In this document: piece after piece, positions 38,822 to 47,861 of the stretch
Layout of the letters: every line of letters starts with the position of its first letter
How positions within the stretch are numbered: position 1 is the stretch's first letter
NCBI RefSeq assembly: GCF_013260645.1
Contig: NZ_CP053921.1
Span: forward strand, 1,309,763 to 1,373,762
Reading direction: 5' to 3'
Length of the DNA: 64,000 nucleotides
Origin: Erythrobacter mangrovi
Lineage (GTDB): Bacteria > Pseudomonadota > Alphaproteobacteria > Sphingomonadales > Sphingomonadaceae
Made by a program: the position numbers and the translations under genes
The notes under the pieces: generated by a model
Told to the model about the DNA's origin: nothing
Databases searched by the model: none
What the model saw: the letters and a program-made list of their open reading frames with translations, nothing else

Positions 38822-40027
38822 ATGGTACAAGAAGAAATCCTGGGTTTGATAACACCCATGATGGCTGCGGTCTTCATGACCGTTTTCCTTGTTATGTGGA
38901 AACGCGGGCAAATGGGGCGTTATGTCCTAGCCTTTGCCGGCGCGTATTTTTTCTTCGGTCTCGGTTTTCTAGTTACGCAGCCGCTACCGGGTTTCAGCGA
39001 AGACTTCGTTTTCCCCATTACTCACTTGCTGTTCTCGCTGGCCTGCGCCTGCGCGGTTTGGGGGGCGGTAAACCGGGTCGGGGAATCCGTCTCACTGCCT
39101 GCCATGGGCTATATCTACCTGGTTTCGGCGATCACGCTGTTGGCCACCACTGCCGCGTCGGATCAGGTCGATGCGCGTTTCTATATCGTCAATGCCGGGT
39201 ACGGCCTGATGTTCACGCTCGGCACCATGGCCATGCTCCAGGCCAAGAAGCGCAGCGCCATCGATGTCCTGGTGATCGTCCTGTTCGCGATTTCGGCGAC
39301 GCAATTCCTGGTGCATCCCGTCTTCGCTGTGCTTCTCGACAGTGGATCGAGCACATCCAACTACCGTGACTCGATCTATTACACGGTGCTCAACGTCGCG
39401 GTCACGATCCAGGCGCTCATCACTGCGGTCACGTTGATCGGCGCTTGCGCCTGGGATCAGGTGGTCGCTGAACGCGAACGGATGCTGTGCGATGTGCTGA
39501 CTGGCCTGCGCGCGCGCCGCGCCTTCGAACAGGATTCGCTGGCGGTGATCGAGCGTGCCAAGCAGGAAGGCGTGTCGGTCAGCCTGGTCGTCGCCGACAT
39601 CGACAACTTCAAGAGCGTCAACGATGTCTACGGCCACCAGGTGGGCGACAACGGCATCGCGGCCTTCGGAGCGGTAATCGCTGGGATGATCCGCAACAGC
39701 GATGTCGCTGGGCGCATCGGCGGCGAAGAATTCTGCATCCTCGCGTGGAACTGTGACGGCGTGCAGGCCGAGGCCATGGCGGAGCGTGTCCGCCGTCGGC
39801 TGAGCGACACGCCGGTCAGCGGTCTGCCGGCGGACGTGCGTCTGACGGCCAGCTTCGGGGTGGCCGAGCGGCTGGACGGCGAAGGTTACGGCAAGATGTT
39901 CGCGCGGGCCGATGTTGAGCTGTACCGGGCCAAGGAAAACGGCCGCAATTGCGTTTGCTTCTCCAGAGCTGCGGACGTTGTCGCGCCGCTTGTCTCGCCA
40001 GAGGCGAAGCGCGGCGCCGCCGGATGA
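38822..40027 (+). CDS. Membrane diguanylate cyclase (GGDEF)
   Basis: Cyclic di-GMP synthase of 401 residues. Six or so N-terminal hydrophobic helices (to ~215) form the sensor, followed by a GGDEF domain from ~220. The active-site motif is GGEEF at 300-304, and an inhibitory RxxD site (RNSD) lies the standard five residues before it, so the enzyme should be active and product-inhibited. The C-terminal residues run to the stop shared border with the leftward MATE gene. Input signal unknown. Confidence 0.92.
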   Translation: MVQEEILGLITPMMAAVFMTVFLVMWKRGQMGRYVLAFAGAYFFFGLGFLVTQPLPGFSEDFVFPITHLLFSLACACAVWGAVNRVGESVSLPAMGYIYLVSAITLLATTAASDQVDARFYIVNAGYGLMFTLGTMAMLQAKKRSAIDVLVIVLFAISATQFLVHPVFAVLLDSGSSTSNYRDSIYYTVLNVAVTIQALITAVTLIGACAWDQVVAERERMLCDVLTGLRARRAFEQDSLAVIERAKQEGVSVSLVVADIDNFKSVNDVYGHQVGDNGIAAFGAVIAGMIRNSDVAGRIGGEEFCILAWNCDGVQAEAMAERVRRRLSDTPVSGLPADVRLTASFGVAERLDGEGYGKMFARADVELYRAKENGRNCVCFSRAADVVAPLVSPEAKRGAAG

Positions 40028-41353
40028 TCAGCCGCGCAGCAGCTGCGGCATCTGCACGGCCTGCAAGCCGGCGCGGATCAGCAGGAATGCAGTGAAGGAC
40101 AGCCACAGCCCGTGGTTGCCCAGCGGCCAGGTCAGCCACAGCAGCACTGCATAGCCTAACGCCGCACCTGCCATGCTGAGCAGCAGTGCGCGCGTCCAAC
40201 TGGCACCGACAAAAACACCGTCGAAGACGAAACTGGCAACACCGGCCAGTGGCATCGCGATGATCCAGGGCAGCAACAACTGGGCGGCATCTGCGACTTC
40301 GGGTGTGGCGGCGAATTCGGCAATGATCGCTCGACCAAGCACGGCGTAGACGAGGGCGAGAAGTACCGCGGCGCCAAACCCGCGAAGCATGATTGCCTGG
40401 ACATAGGCGCGGAAGCCGGCGCGGTCTTCTGCGCCGATCCGCTCGCCGTTCAGCACTTGGGCGGCGTTCTCGAACCCGTCGAGCAAGAGCGCCGACAGGA
40501 TGAACAGCTGGTAGGTTATGCCATTGGCCGCCAGCACTACCGGCCCTCGCTCCGCACTGAGGCGGGTCAGGGCGGCGATCGAGATCATCAGCACGACCGT
40601 GCGCAGGAAAAGGTCGCGGTTGACCTGCAGGAACGGTTTGAGCGCAGCGAGCGAAAGTGGTGCGCCCCTGCGTAGAAAACTGCGAAGTCCGGTGCCATCA
40701 TGGCCGAAAACCAGAAGGGTGCAGGCAAGCAGCTTGGCGCCTTCTGCGGCAACGCTGGCCCAGGCGATGCCTTCGACCCCCCAATCCAGCCCCAGGGCAA
40801 GCGATAGCCCAAGTGCCACGTTGAGGATGTTATAGCCAATCTCGATCACGAGCACCTGGGTCATCCGCCGCCGCCCGACGAGGAAACCGACGAGCGCGAA
40901 ATTGGCCATTACTGCGGGCGCACTCCAGTAACGGATACCGGCATAGGCATCGGCTGCCACGCGCACGGCATCCTGGGCGCCCAACGCATCGAGCATTGCG
41001 GGTAGCAGCAGTGGGCGCGCCAGCAGCAGCAGCGCCGCGATCGCCAGGCCGACGATCAGGCCCCGCATCAGAATGGCAAGCTGCTCCTGGCTCCCGCTTC
41101 GGGTGCCCGCCTGCGCCACCAATCCGGTGGTCCCGGTCTTGAGAAAGTTCATCACCGTGAACAGCACGGCAAACAGCTTTGCGCCGACGTCGACGGCGCC
41201 CTGTGTCGGGGCATCGCCAAGTTGGCCCACTATCCACATATCGCCGACACCGATCAGGGCGGTCGCGACATTGGTGACCATCGCGGGCAGGGCGATCGCC
41301 CATATGGCCCGGGTATCGAGTTTTACCCTGTGTGGTGCAGGCGTTGCGGTCAC
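40028..41353 (-). CDS. MATE family transporter (DinF-like)
   Basis: Integral membrane transporter of 441 residues with about 12 helices, of the DinF branch of MATE exporters. It begins at a GTG 39 bases after the ArsR-family gene and runs in the same direction, so peroxiredoxin, regulator and transporter may be one transcript. If so, a role in exporting an oxidised or sulfur-containing compound is possible but unproven. Ends adjacent to the diguanylate cyclase gene. Confidence 0.9.
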   Translation of the reverse strand: MTATPAPHRVKLDTRAIWAIALPAMVTNVATALIGVGDMWIVGQLGDAPTQGAVDVGAKLFAVLFTVMNFLKTGTTGLVAQAGTRSGSQEQLAILMRGLIVGLAIAALLLLARPLLLPAMLDALGAQDAVRVAADAYAGIRYWSAPAVMANFALVGFLVGRRRMTQVLVIEIGYNILNVALGLSLALGLDWGVEGIAWASVAAEGAKLLACTLLVFGHDGTGLRSFLRRGAPLSLAALKPFLQVNRDLFLRTVVLMISIAALTRLSAERGPVVLAANGITYQLFILSALLLDGFENAAQVLNGERIGAEDRAGFRAYVQAIMLRGFGAAVLLALVYAVLGRAIIAEFAATPEVADAAQLLLPWIIAMPLAGVASFVFDGVFVGASWTRALLLSMAGAALGYAVLLWLTWPLGNHGLWLSFTAFLLIRAGLQAVQMPQLLRG

Positions 41354-41392
41354 CCGAAGGATGTGGCCGAGCGCCTGCCGATCGGCAAGCGG

Positions 41393-41761
41393 TTAGCGCA
41401 ATACGCGGGCGAAGGCGGCACCGCTGCCCGGCTTCGACTTGGTATCAGGCGAGCGTGGCGTATTCGATGCGTCGCGGGGGATGATCGCTCCGATCCGAGC
41501 GACGAGATCGTCGAGCACGCTTCGGTCGACGATATAGAACACCTGCTTGGCAAGTCGTTCCCCAACGACCAGGCCGGCATCGCGCAGGATGCGCAATTGC
41601 TGCGACAGGCCGGGCTGGCCGATCCCTGTCGCTTCTTCGATTTCGCCGACCGACAACCTGCCTTCGCCGATAGTGCAAAGGATCTTGAGGCGACTGGCAT
41701 GTGCTAGCGCGCGCAGGGCCTCGATCGAAGGGCAGCGTTCGGGGTTGCTCGAATCCGTCAT
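41393..41761 (-). CDS. ArsR-family regulator, SqrR/BigR-like
   Basis: Winged-helix repressor of 122 residues. ALAHASRLKILCTIGEG and GIGQPGLSQQLRILRDAGLV match the BigR/SqrR/YgaV group, which senses persulfides through two cysteines. The first conserved Cys is C29 (in KILC). The second, expected in the last helix, is absent (that segment reads DDLVARIGAIIP); another Cys, C10, lies near the N terminus. It sits between a peroxiredoxin gene and the divergent sulfide genes it probably controls. Confidence 0.87.
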   Translation of the reverse strand: MTDSSNPERCPSIEALRALAHASRLKILCTIGEGRLSVGEIEEATGIGQPGLSQQLRILRDAGLVVGERLAKQVFYIVDRSVLDDLVARIGAIIPRDASNTPRSPDTKSKPGSGAAFARVLR

Positions 41762-41776
41762 TTCGTAATTCTCTCG

Positions 41777-42397
41777 TCAGTCCCTGGCATAGAACCAGTC
41801 GGTAAGCCCGGAACCAAGGACGCCGATGTTGTCCATTGTCGGTTGGGGCATGGTGGGCTCACCCGGATGCCAGTCTGCCGGGCAAAGGCGATCGTCGCGG
41901 TCGGCGGCCTGCAAGGCGGCCAGTGCGCGCAGGGTTTCATCGACACTGCGACCCACGTTTGCTGGATAGAAAGTAATCAGGCGGATTACTCCGGCCGGGT
42001 CGATGAGGAAACTGGCCCTTACGGTCGATGCATCGGACGCTTCCGCATCGACCATGCCGTAGGCACGGGCAATCTCCAGCGTGGGATCTTCGATCAGCGG
42101 GAAACGAACTTCCGTTCCAGTAGCTTCCTTGATCAGCCGGATCCAGGCGAGATGGGCGAACAGGCTGTCCACGGACAGGGCCAGGATGTGGCATCCCATG
42201 CGCTCGAAGTCGTCCTGACGCTGTGCGAGCGAGACGAACTCGCTCGTGCACACTGGAGTAAAGTCGCCTGGGTGCGAGGCAAGCAGGACCCACGACCCGC
42301 GGAAGTCCGACAGGACTACCTGTCCGGAGGTCGAACGCGCGGAAAAGTTGGGCGCGGCCGTCCCGATCCTCAGAACACCACCGCCAATTCCGTCCAT
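41777..42397 (-). CDS. Peroxiredoxin (Prx6/archaeal-type)
   Basis: Thiol peroxidase of 206 residues reducing peroxides, and possibly persulfide-linked oxidants. The peroxidatic cysteine is C50 in the PVCTSE motif preceded by HPGDFT. Further cysteines, C69 and one in RLCPADWHPGE near the C terminus, could resolve it; the long C-terminal extension fits the 1-Cys/archaeal Prx group. First gene of the leftward transcript, divergent from the persulfide dioxygenase gene. Confidence 0.92.
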   Translation of the reverse strand: MDGIGGGVLRIGTAAPNFSARSTSGQVVLSDFRGSWVLLASHPGDFTPVCTSEFVSLAQRQDDFERMGCHILALSVDSLFAHLAWIRLIKEATGTEVRFPLIEDPTLEIARAYGMVDAEASDASTVRASFLIDPAGVIRLITFYPANVGRSVDETLRALAALQAADRDDRLCPADWHPGEPTMPQPTMDNIGVLGSGLTDWFYARD

Positions 42398-42443
42398 TGT
42401 GCCACTCGCTTACTGTGATCGCTCAAATCGCGCCGCGGTTTGC

Positions 42444-42481
42444 TTGACCTTACCGCTTAAGTAAAGTAATTACACGATTAC
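42444..42481 (+). promoter_or_regulatory. Promoter and candidate operator of the sulfide operon
   Basis: TTGACC (42444-42449) and TAATTA (42467-42472) are exactly 17 bp apart, a strong sigma70-like promoter for the rightward operon. TTAC/GTAA half-sites cluster over it: TTAC 42450-42453, GTAA 42461-42464, the palindrome GTAATTAC 42466-42473, and ATTAC 42477-42481. AT-rich palindromes over the -10 region are the usual binding place of BigR-type repressors. Confidence 0.6.
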
Positions 42482-42504
42482 AGGAAATGTGCAATGGTGA
42501 TTCT

Positions 42505-43431
42505 ATGACCGACAATGCGCTGAACCAGGCTTCGCTGCAGATTGAAGCGGCGCGGGCGGATGCCACGCGGCGGCCGACCATTGCTGCCTTCTTCGACGAG
42601 GCCACCAACACGGTAAGTTACGTCGTGAGCGATCCCGCCACCAACAAGGCGGCGATCATCGACTCGGTGCTCGACTATGAGGCTGCCTCGGGCCGGACCG
42701 ACGACCGCTCGGCAAAGTTGATTATTGAATATGTGAAAACCAATAATCTGGAAGTCGAATGGTTGCTCGAAACGCACGCACATGCAGACCATCTTTCGGC
42801 GGCGCCGTACCTCCAGGAACGGCTCGGCGGTAAGCTCGCCATCGGCAAGGATATCCGCATCGTCCAGGATGTGTTCGGTAAGCTATTCAACGCGGGAACC
42901 GATTTCCAGCGCGACGGGTCGCAGTTCGATCATCTGTTCGATGATGGCGACAAGTTCGCCATCGGTACGCTCGATGCGATCGCGCTGCATGTCCCGGGCC
43001 ACACCCCAGCCGACATGGCCTTTGTGATCGGTGATGCCGCCTTTGTCGGGGACACGATCTTCATGCCGGACTTCGGCACGGCCCGTGCGGACTTTCCGGG
43101 GGGTGATGCGCGTCGCCTCTACCGCTCGATCCGCCGCCTGCTCACCCTCCCGCGCGAGACCCGGTTGTTCCTGTGCCACGATTACAAGGCGCCGGGTCGC
43201 GACGAGTATGCCTGGGAGACTACGGTCGGACTGCAACGTGATTACAACGTCCACGTCCGCGACGGCGTGAGCGAGGACGAATTCGTCGTAATGCGCACCG
43301 CGCGCGACCGCACGCTGACCATGCCCGACCTCATCATGCCGTCGGTCCAGGTCAACATTCGCGGTGGGCGCCTGCCCGAACCGGAGGACAATGGCGTGAG
43401 CTACATCAAGATACCGATCAACGCCGTATGA
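42505..43431 (+). CDS. Persulfide dioxygenase-like metallo-beta-lactamase protein (Blh/ETHE1 type)
   Basis: Iron-dependent MBL-fold enzyme of 308 residues, expected to oxidise glutathione persulfide to sulfite. Metal ligands: HAHADHL (H91, H93, D95, H96), the His in HVPGHTPADM, Asp in FVGDTIF and His in FLCHDYK. No rhodanese domain is attached. The ATG at 42505 is preferred because it leaves a ~25-base leader from the predicted transcription start; the ATG at 42487 would leave almost none. The stop overlaps the next start. Confidence 0.9.
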   Translation: MTDNALNQASLQIEAARADATRRPTIAAFFDEATNTVSYVVSDPATNKAAIIDSVLDYEAASGRTDDRSAKLIIEYVKTNNLEVEWLLETHAHADHLSAAPYLQERLGGKLAIGKDIRIVQDVFGKLFNAGTDFQRDGSQFDHLFDDGDKFAIGTLDAIALHVPGHTPADMAFVIGDAAFVGDTIFMPDFGTARADFPGGDARRLYRSIRRLLTLPRETRLFLCHDYKAPGRDEYAWETTVGLQRDYNVHVRDGVSEDEFVVMRTARDRTLTMPDLIMPSVQVNIRGGRLPEPEDNGVSYIKIPINAV

Positions 43432-43871
43432 CGATCGCAGCCTTTCCCAACGCGATGCCCATCCATGGGCTGGTCGGAGGCCTCCTGATTGGCGCTGCTG
43501 CGGCAATTTTCCTGCTCGGAAGCGGGCGTATTGCAGGGGTCAGCGGACTGTTCGCCCGTGCCACCGGGATTGCTCCCGGCCGGCGCGATGGCGCTGCTGC
43601 CTTGTTCATCCTTGCGCTGATCGCGGGGGCGGCGTTGGTCAATGCCATCAGCGGCCCGATCGAGCAGACCTTCATGGATAATTGGCCCGTTCTGGCGCTT
43701 GGCGGCGCCATCGTCGGATTTGGCACGCGGATGGGCAGCGGATGCACCAGCGGCCACGGCGTCTGCGGCATGTCGCGCCTCTCTCCGCGGTCGATCGCCG
43801 CCACGCTCACCTTCATGGTGTTCGGAATGCTGACCGTCCTGGTCATGCGTCTCATCGGGCTGGGAGGATAG
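43428..43871 (+). CDS. YeeE/YedE-family membrane protein, N half
   Basis: Inner-membrane protein of 147 residues with four helices. The motif GSGCTSGHGVCGMSRLS is the hallmark of YeeE/YedE thiosulfate or sulfur transporters and holds two of the cysteines thought to relay sulfur. It is a half-size member; the next gene supplies the other half. Start overlaps the dioxygenase stop (ATGA). Confidence 0.92.
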   Translation: MTIAAFPNAMPIHGLVGGLLIGAAAAIFLLGSGRIAGVSGLFARATGIAPGRRDGAAALFILALIAGAALVNAISGPIEQTFMDNWPVLALGGAIVGFGTRMGSGCTSGHGVCGMSRLSPRSIAATLTFMVFGMLTVLVMRLIGLGG

Positions 43872-43873
43872 TC

Positions 43874-44284
43874 ATGCGCAAGTTCGTCGCCATCCTTAGC
43901 GGCCTGCTGTTCGGCGCGGGTCTTTCCATCGGCGGGATGACCGACCCTGCAAGGGTTCGGGCCTTCCTCGACATCTTCGGTCAATGGGATCCGACCCTGG
44001 CTTTCGTCATGGGCGGTGCCCTGCTGGTCATGGCCCCCGTGTGGCTGATCCAGCGACGCATGGAAAAGAGCTTCGACGGGACCACATTCGACCTGCCGGC
44101 AACCGGCACGATCGACGGCAAGTTACTGGTCGGTTCGGCGCTGTTCGGCGTCGGCTGGGGCATTACCGGCCTTTGTCCGGGACCGGCGGTCGCCTCGCTT
44201 GCGACCGCATTCATTCCCGCAATCGTGTTCGTCGCGGCGATGGTTGCCGGGATGCTCCTTCATCGGGTCGCCATCAGGCCCTGA
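43874..44284 (+). CDS. YeeE/YedE-like (DUF6691) membrane protein, C half
   Basis: Membrane protein of 136 residues with four helices, companion of the preceding gene. GVGWGITGLCPGPAV carries the Cys-containing motif of the second half of YeeE transporters, and GLSIGGMTDPARVRAF is the typical N-terminal signature. ATG at 43874 after GGGAGGATAG, 2 bases past the previous stop. The pair probably moves thiosulfate or another sulfur species across the inner membrane. Confidence 0.9.
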   Translation: MRKFVAILSGLLFGAGLSIGGMTDPARVRAFLDIFGQWDPTLAFVMGGALLVMAPVWLIQRRMEKSFDGTTFDLPATGTIDGKLLVGSALFGVGWGITGLCPGPAVASLATAFIPAIVFVAAMVAGMLLHRVAIRP

Positions 44285-44309
44285 TCCACGCTGCGCGAGG
44301 GAATACCCA

Positions 44310-45533
44310 ATGGCCGGTACCGATTTTGACATTGTCGTAATAGGCGCGGGCTCGGCCGGCCTTGCTACCGTTGCCTCTATCCGCAAGCGTCGCCGTGACC
44401 TTTCGATTGCGGTGATCGATCCGGCCACCGACCATTATTACCAGCCGGGCTGGACTATGGTCGGCGGCGGAATCTTCGAGGCCCAGCAGACCGTGCGGCC
44501 AATGGAAGAGCTTATCCCGACCGAGGTTACCTGGCTGCGGCAGCCAGTCGCGAGTTTCGAGCCCGAAAGTAATGCCGTCGTTCTGGCTGACGGGAGCCGT
44601 GTCACCTATCGCCAACTGGTAGTCGCCACGGGCCTGACGCTCAATTGGGGAGCAATCGACGGCCTGCCGGAAGCGCTCGGGCGGAATGGCGTCACCTCCA
44701 ACTACCGCTTCGACCTCGCGCCCTATACCTGGAGAATGGTACAGGGACTGAAGGAGGGCGCGGCGCTGTTCACCCAGCCGCCAATGCCGATCAAGTGTGC
44801 AGGTGCGCCGCAAAAGGCGATGTACCTGTCATGCAGCTATTGGGAGCGGGCGGGTCTCCTCAACCGGATCGATGTGCAGTTCCATAATGCAGGCGGCGTG
44901 CTGTTCGGCGTAGCCGACTATGTGCCGGCGCTGATGGGTTACGTCGAACGCTACGGCATCGAACTGGATTTGAACGAGACGCTCATTGCGGTCGACGGGT
45001 TGGCAAAGCAGGCCACTTTCCGCACCCAGGTGGGCGAGAAGACGGTCGATTTCGACATGATCCATGTTGTCCCGCCGCAGGTCGCACCCGCGGTGGTGGC
45101 GGAGAGTCCGCTGGCGGGCGAGGGCGGCTGGGTCGACGTCGACCAGGAAACGCTGCGCCATAAGCGTTACGAGAACATCTTCGCGCTGGGCGATTGCACC
45201 ACCACGCCGAATGCGAAGACCGCGGCAGCGGCCCGCAAGCAGGCGCCGATCGTGGCGGCCAATCTGCTGGCCAATATCGAAAGCATGCCGCTGCCCTTTG
45301 CTTATGACGGCTATGGCAGCTGCCCGCTGACCGTGGAGCGCGGCAAGATCGTGCTCGCCGAGTTCGGTTATGGCGGAAAGCTGCTGCCGACTTTCCCCAC
45401 CTGGCTGATCGACGGAACCAAGCCGTCGCGCGCCGCATGGTGGCTGAAGTCTGAAGCGCTTCCGCAGGTCTATTGGCATGCCATGCTCAAGGGCCACGAA
45501 TGGCTGGCCGAACCGGCCCTTAGGAAAGACTGA
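44310..45533 (+). CDS. sqr: Sulfide:quinone oxidoreductase, type II (SQOR-like)
   Basis: Membrane-associated FAD enzyme of 407 residues oxidising sulfide and passing electrons to quinone. FAD motif VVIGAGSAGLAT at the N terminus. The redox cysteines sit at C163 in the KCAGAPQK motif and C338 in YGSCPLT, the same motifs as in human SQOR; a third Cys (C296) is in GDC and another at C175. The persulfide product would feed the dioxygenase two genes upstream. ATG at 44310 after GAGGGAATA. Confidence 0.93.
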   Translation: MAGTDFDIVVIGAGSAGLATVASIRKRRRDLSIAVIDPATDHYYQPGWTMVGGGIFEAQQTVRPMEELIPTEVTWLRQPVASFEPESNAVVLADGSRVTYRQLVVATGLTLNWGAIDGLPEALGRNGVTSNYRFDLAPYTWRMVQGLKEGAALFTQPPMPIKCAGAPQKAMYLSCSYWERAGLLNRIDVQFHNAGGVLFGVADYVPALMGYVERYGIELDLNETLIAVDGLAKQATFRTQVGEKTVDFDMIHVVPPQVAPAVVAESPLAGEGGWVDVDQETLRHKRYENIFALGDCTTTPNAKTAAAARKQAPIVAANLLANIESMPLPFAYDGYGSCPLTVERGKIVLAEFGYGGKLLPTFPTWLIDGTKPSRAAWWLKSEALPQVYWHAMLKGHEWLAEPALRKD

Positions 45534-45545
45534 GGCGCCGTACCT

Positions 45546-46319
45546 ATGGACACGATCTACCTACTCACCGGCGCACTTTCGGGTGCTGCCGTGGGTTTCG
45601 TACTTGGCCTGATCGGTGGCGGAGGGTCGATCCTCGCAGTGCCGCTGATGGTCTATCTGGTGGGCGTGCCCAGTCCGCATGTGGCAATCGGGACCAGCGC
45701 GCTGGCGGTCGCGGCCAATGCGCTTGCCGGTCTCGTCTACCATGCGCGGGCCAAGACCGTGAAGTGGAAGTGCGGGTCGATGTATGCCGCAGCCGGTGTC
45801 GTCGGCGCCTTCGCGGGTTCGACGCTGGGCAAGAATTTCGACGGCCACAAGCTGTTGTTCCTGTTCGCACTGCTGATGATCGTAGTCGGCATATTGATGC
45901 TGCGCGGTAGAGGCGCGGAATCGGACGCAGACGTTGTATTGAGCCGCAAGAATGCACCCAAGCTCTTCGTCTATGGCATGGGAACGGGCGCCTTTTCGGG
46001 CTTCTTCGGTATCGGCGGTGGCTTCCTGATCGTGCCCGGCCTGATCGCGGCGACGCGCATGCCGATCGGCAATGCCGTTGGAACCAGCCTGGTGGCAGTC
46101 ACCGCATTCGGGATCACAACTGCGGCGAACTATGCCTTTTCGGGCCTGATCGACTGGCCGTTGGCCGGCCTGTTCGTGCTCGGCGGCCTGCTGGGTAGCC
46201 AGTTCGGCACCGCCCTGTCGAAACGCCTGTCGAGTACAAATGCGCTGACCAATATCTTTGCCGGGGTGATCTTCGTGGTCGCGGCGTACATGCTGTGGCA
46301 GAGCTGGCTGGCGATGTGA
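45546..46319 (+). CDS. TauE/SafE-family sulfite exporter
   Basis: Membrane protein of 257 residues with about eight helices in two repeats; each repeat has the glycine motif (LGLIGGGGSILAVP and GFFGIGGGFLIVPG). TauE/SafE proteins export sulfite or sulfonate-derived anions. Here it would remove the sulfite made by persulfide dioxygenase. Begins 12 bases after sqr. Confidence 0.9.
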   Translation: MDTIYLLTGALSGAAVGFVLGLIGGGGSILAVPLMVYLVGVPSPHVAIGTSALAVAANALAGLVYHARAKTVKWKCGSMYAAAGVVGAFAGSTLGKNFDGHKLLFLFALLMIVVGILMLRGRGAESDADVVLSRKNAPKLFVYGMGTGAFSGFFGIGGGFLIVPGLIAATRMPIGNAVGTSLVAVTAFGITTAANYAFSGLIDWPLAGLFVLGGLLGSQFGTALSKRLSSTNALTNIFAGVIFVVAAYMLWQSWLAM

Positions 46320-46403
46320 TGTGTGTGGTGGGTTGCATGGCGGTGCATACACCTTGCAACCCTTGCACCGCACCTTGCGGAATCTTTGTGTAAAGCGCTG
46401 ACC

Positions 46404-47861
46404 ATGTTCGACCAGCTCGACGCGCTGCTGCTCGCCCGCATCCAGTTCGCCTTCACGGTGAGCTTCCACTTCATTTTCCCGGCCTTTTCGATCGGTCTCG
46501 CGAGCTATCTCGCGGTCCTCGAAGGCTTGTGGTTGAAGACCGGAGACGACGTCTATCGGGACCTCTTCAAATACTGGCTCAAGATCTTTGCCGTAGCCTT
46601 CGCCATGGGCGTCGTGTCGGGCATCGTGATGAGTTACCAGTTCGGCACAAACTGGTCGGTCTTCTCCGACAAGGCCGGGCCGGTGATCGGACCGCTGATG
46701 GCCTATGAAGTGCTGACCGCCTTCTTCCTCGAAGCGGGATTTCTCGGCGTCATGCTGTTTGGGATGAACCGCGTGGGGCGCGGCTTGCACTTCACGGCCA
46801 CGCTGATGGTGGCGCTGGGGACATTCGTATCGGCGTTCTGGATCCTCAGCGTGAATAGCTGGATGCAGACCCCGACCGGCTACGAAATCGGAGCCAACGG
46901 CCAGTTCCTGCCGGGAGAGAGCTGGGCGGAGATCATCTTCAATCCCAGCTTTCCCTACCGCCTGGTCCACACGGTGATCGCGGCCTACCTGACCACCGCT
47001 TTCGTCGTCGGCGGGGTAGGCGCATGGCACCTGCTCAAGGACAGCGCCAACCGGCACGCACGCAAGATGTTCTCGATGGCGATGTGGATGGCCGCGCTGG
47101 TCGCCCCGGTGCAGATCTTCGCGGGGGACATGCACGGGCTCAACACGCTTGAACACCAGCCGGTCAAGGTCATGGCGATGGAAGGGCACTACGAAAGTCA
47201 CCCTGACGGCGCGCCGCTCTACCTGTTCGGTATTCCCGACGACAAGGAACAGCGGCTCGACTACGCCGTGGGCATTCCCAAGCTGTCGAGCGTGATCCTC
47301 AAGCATGATCCCGATGCGCCCCTGGCCGGGCTGGATACGGTGCCCGATGCGGACCAGCCGCCGGTATTCGCGGTTTTCTGGGCGTTCCGGATCATGGTCG
47401 GGATCGGCTTCCTGATGCTTGGCATCGGGCTGTGGAGCCTCGTCGCCCGTTGGCGCAAGCGCCTGTACGATTGGCGCCTGTTGCATCGCGCCGCGATCCT
47501 GATGGGCCCGGCCGGCTTCGTCGCGGTGATCGCCGGATGGATCACGACCGAAGCCGGACGCCAGCCTTTCACCGTCTATGGCCTGCTGCGCACCGCCGAG
47601 AGTGCAAGCCCTCTGGCGGCACCAGCAGTGGCCATGTCGCTGCTGGCCTTCGTGCTTGTCTATTTTGCGGTCTTTGGCGTCGGGACTTGGTACATCCTGC
47701 GCCTGATGAGCGGCGCGCCGCATGCTGGTGAGAAAGGGGTCAAACGGACCGAGAAGGGGCCGGTGCGGACCGCCGGTATCACTCCCGGACCGACGCAGAA
47801 TCCGGGCAAGGATCCCGACACGCTACCCTCGAGCCAACAGGAGGCGCGCGATGGCGTTTGA
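46404..47861 (+). CDS. cioA: Cyanide-insensitive bd oxidase subunit I (CioA)
   Basis: Quinol oxidase subunit of 485 residues carrying the haems, with nine or so helices. RIQFAFTVSFHFIFPAFSIG is the N-terminal haem-ligand region, GLNTLEHQPVKVMAMEG the quinol-binding loop and ITTEAGRQPFTVYGLLRT the bd signature, in which the usual GRQPW reads GRQPF. The short Q-loop marks the CioA type, insensitive to cyanide and usually to sulfide. ATG at 46404, 84 bases after tauE; the C terminus overlaps cioB by 11 bases. Confidence 0.95.
   Translation: MFDQLDALLLARIQFAFTVSFHFIFPAFSIGLASYLAVLEGLWLKTGDDVYRDLFKYWLKIFAVAFAMGVVSGIVMSYQFGTNWSVFSDKAGPVIGPLMAYEVLTAFFLEAGFLGVMLFGMNRVGRGLHFTATLMVALGTFVSAFWILSVNSWMQTPTGYEIGANGQFLPGESWAEIIFNPSFPYRLVHTVIAAYLTTAFVVGGVGAWHLLKDSANRHARKMFSMAMWMAALVAPVQIFAGDMHGLNTLEHQPVKVMAMEGHYESHPDGAPLYLFGIPDDKEQRLDYAVGIPKLSSVILKHDPDAPLAGLDTVPDADQPPVFAVFWAFRIMVGIGFLMLGIGLWSLVARWRKRLYDWRLLHRAAILMGPAGFVAVIAGWITTEAGRQPFTVYGLLRTAESASPLAAPAVAMSLLAFVLVYFAVFGVGTWYILRLMSGAPHAGEKGVKRTEKGPVRTAGITPGPTQNPGKDPDTLPSSQQEARDGV

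Noticed and set aside
46320-46403. FNR-type site before cioA
   Set aside because: Several TTGCA words occur, but none forms the TTGAT-N4-ATCAA dyad.
45561-47723. 720-codon open frame antisense to tauE and cioA
   Set aside because: Covers genes with clear family motifs on the other strand; product is His/Gln/Arg-rich with no domain.
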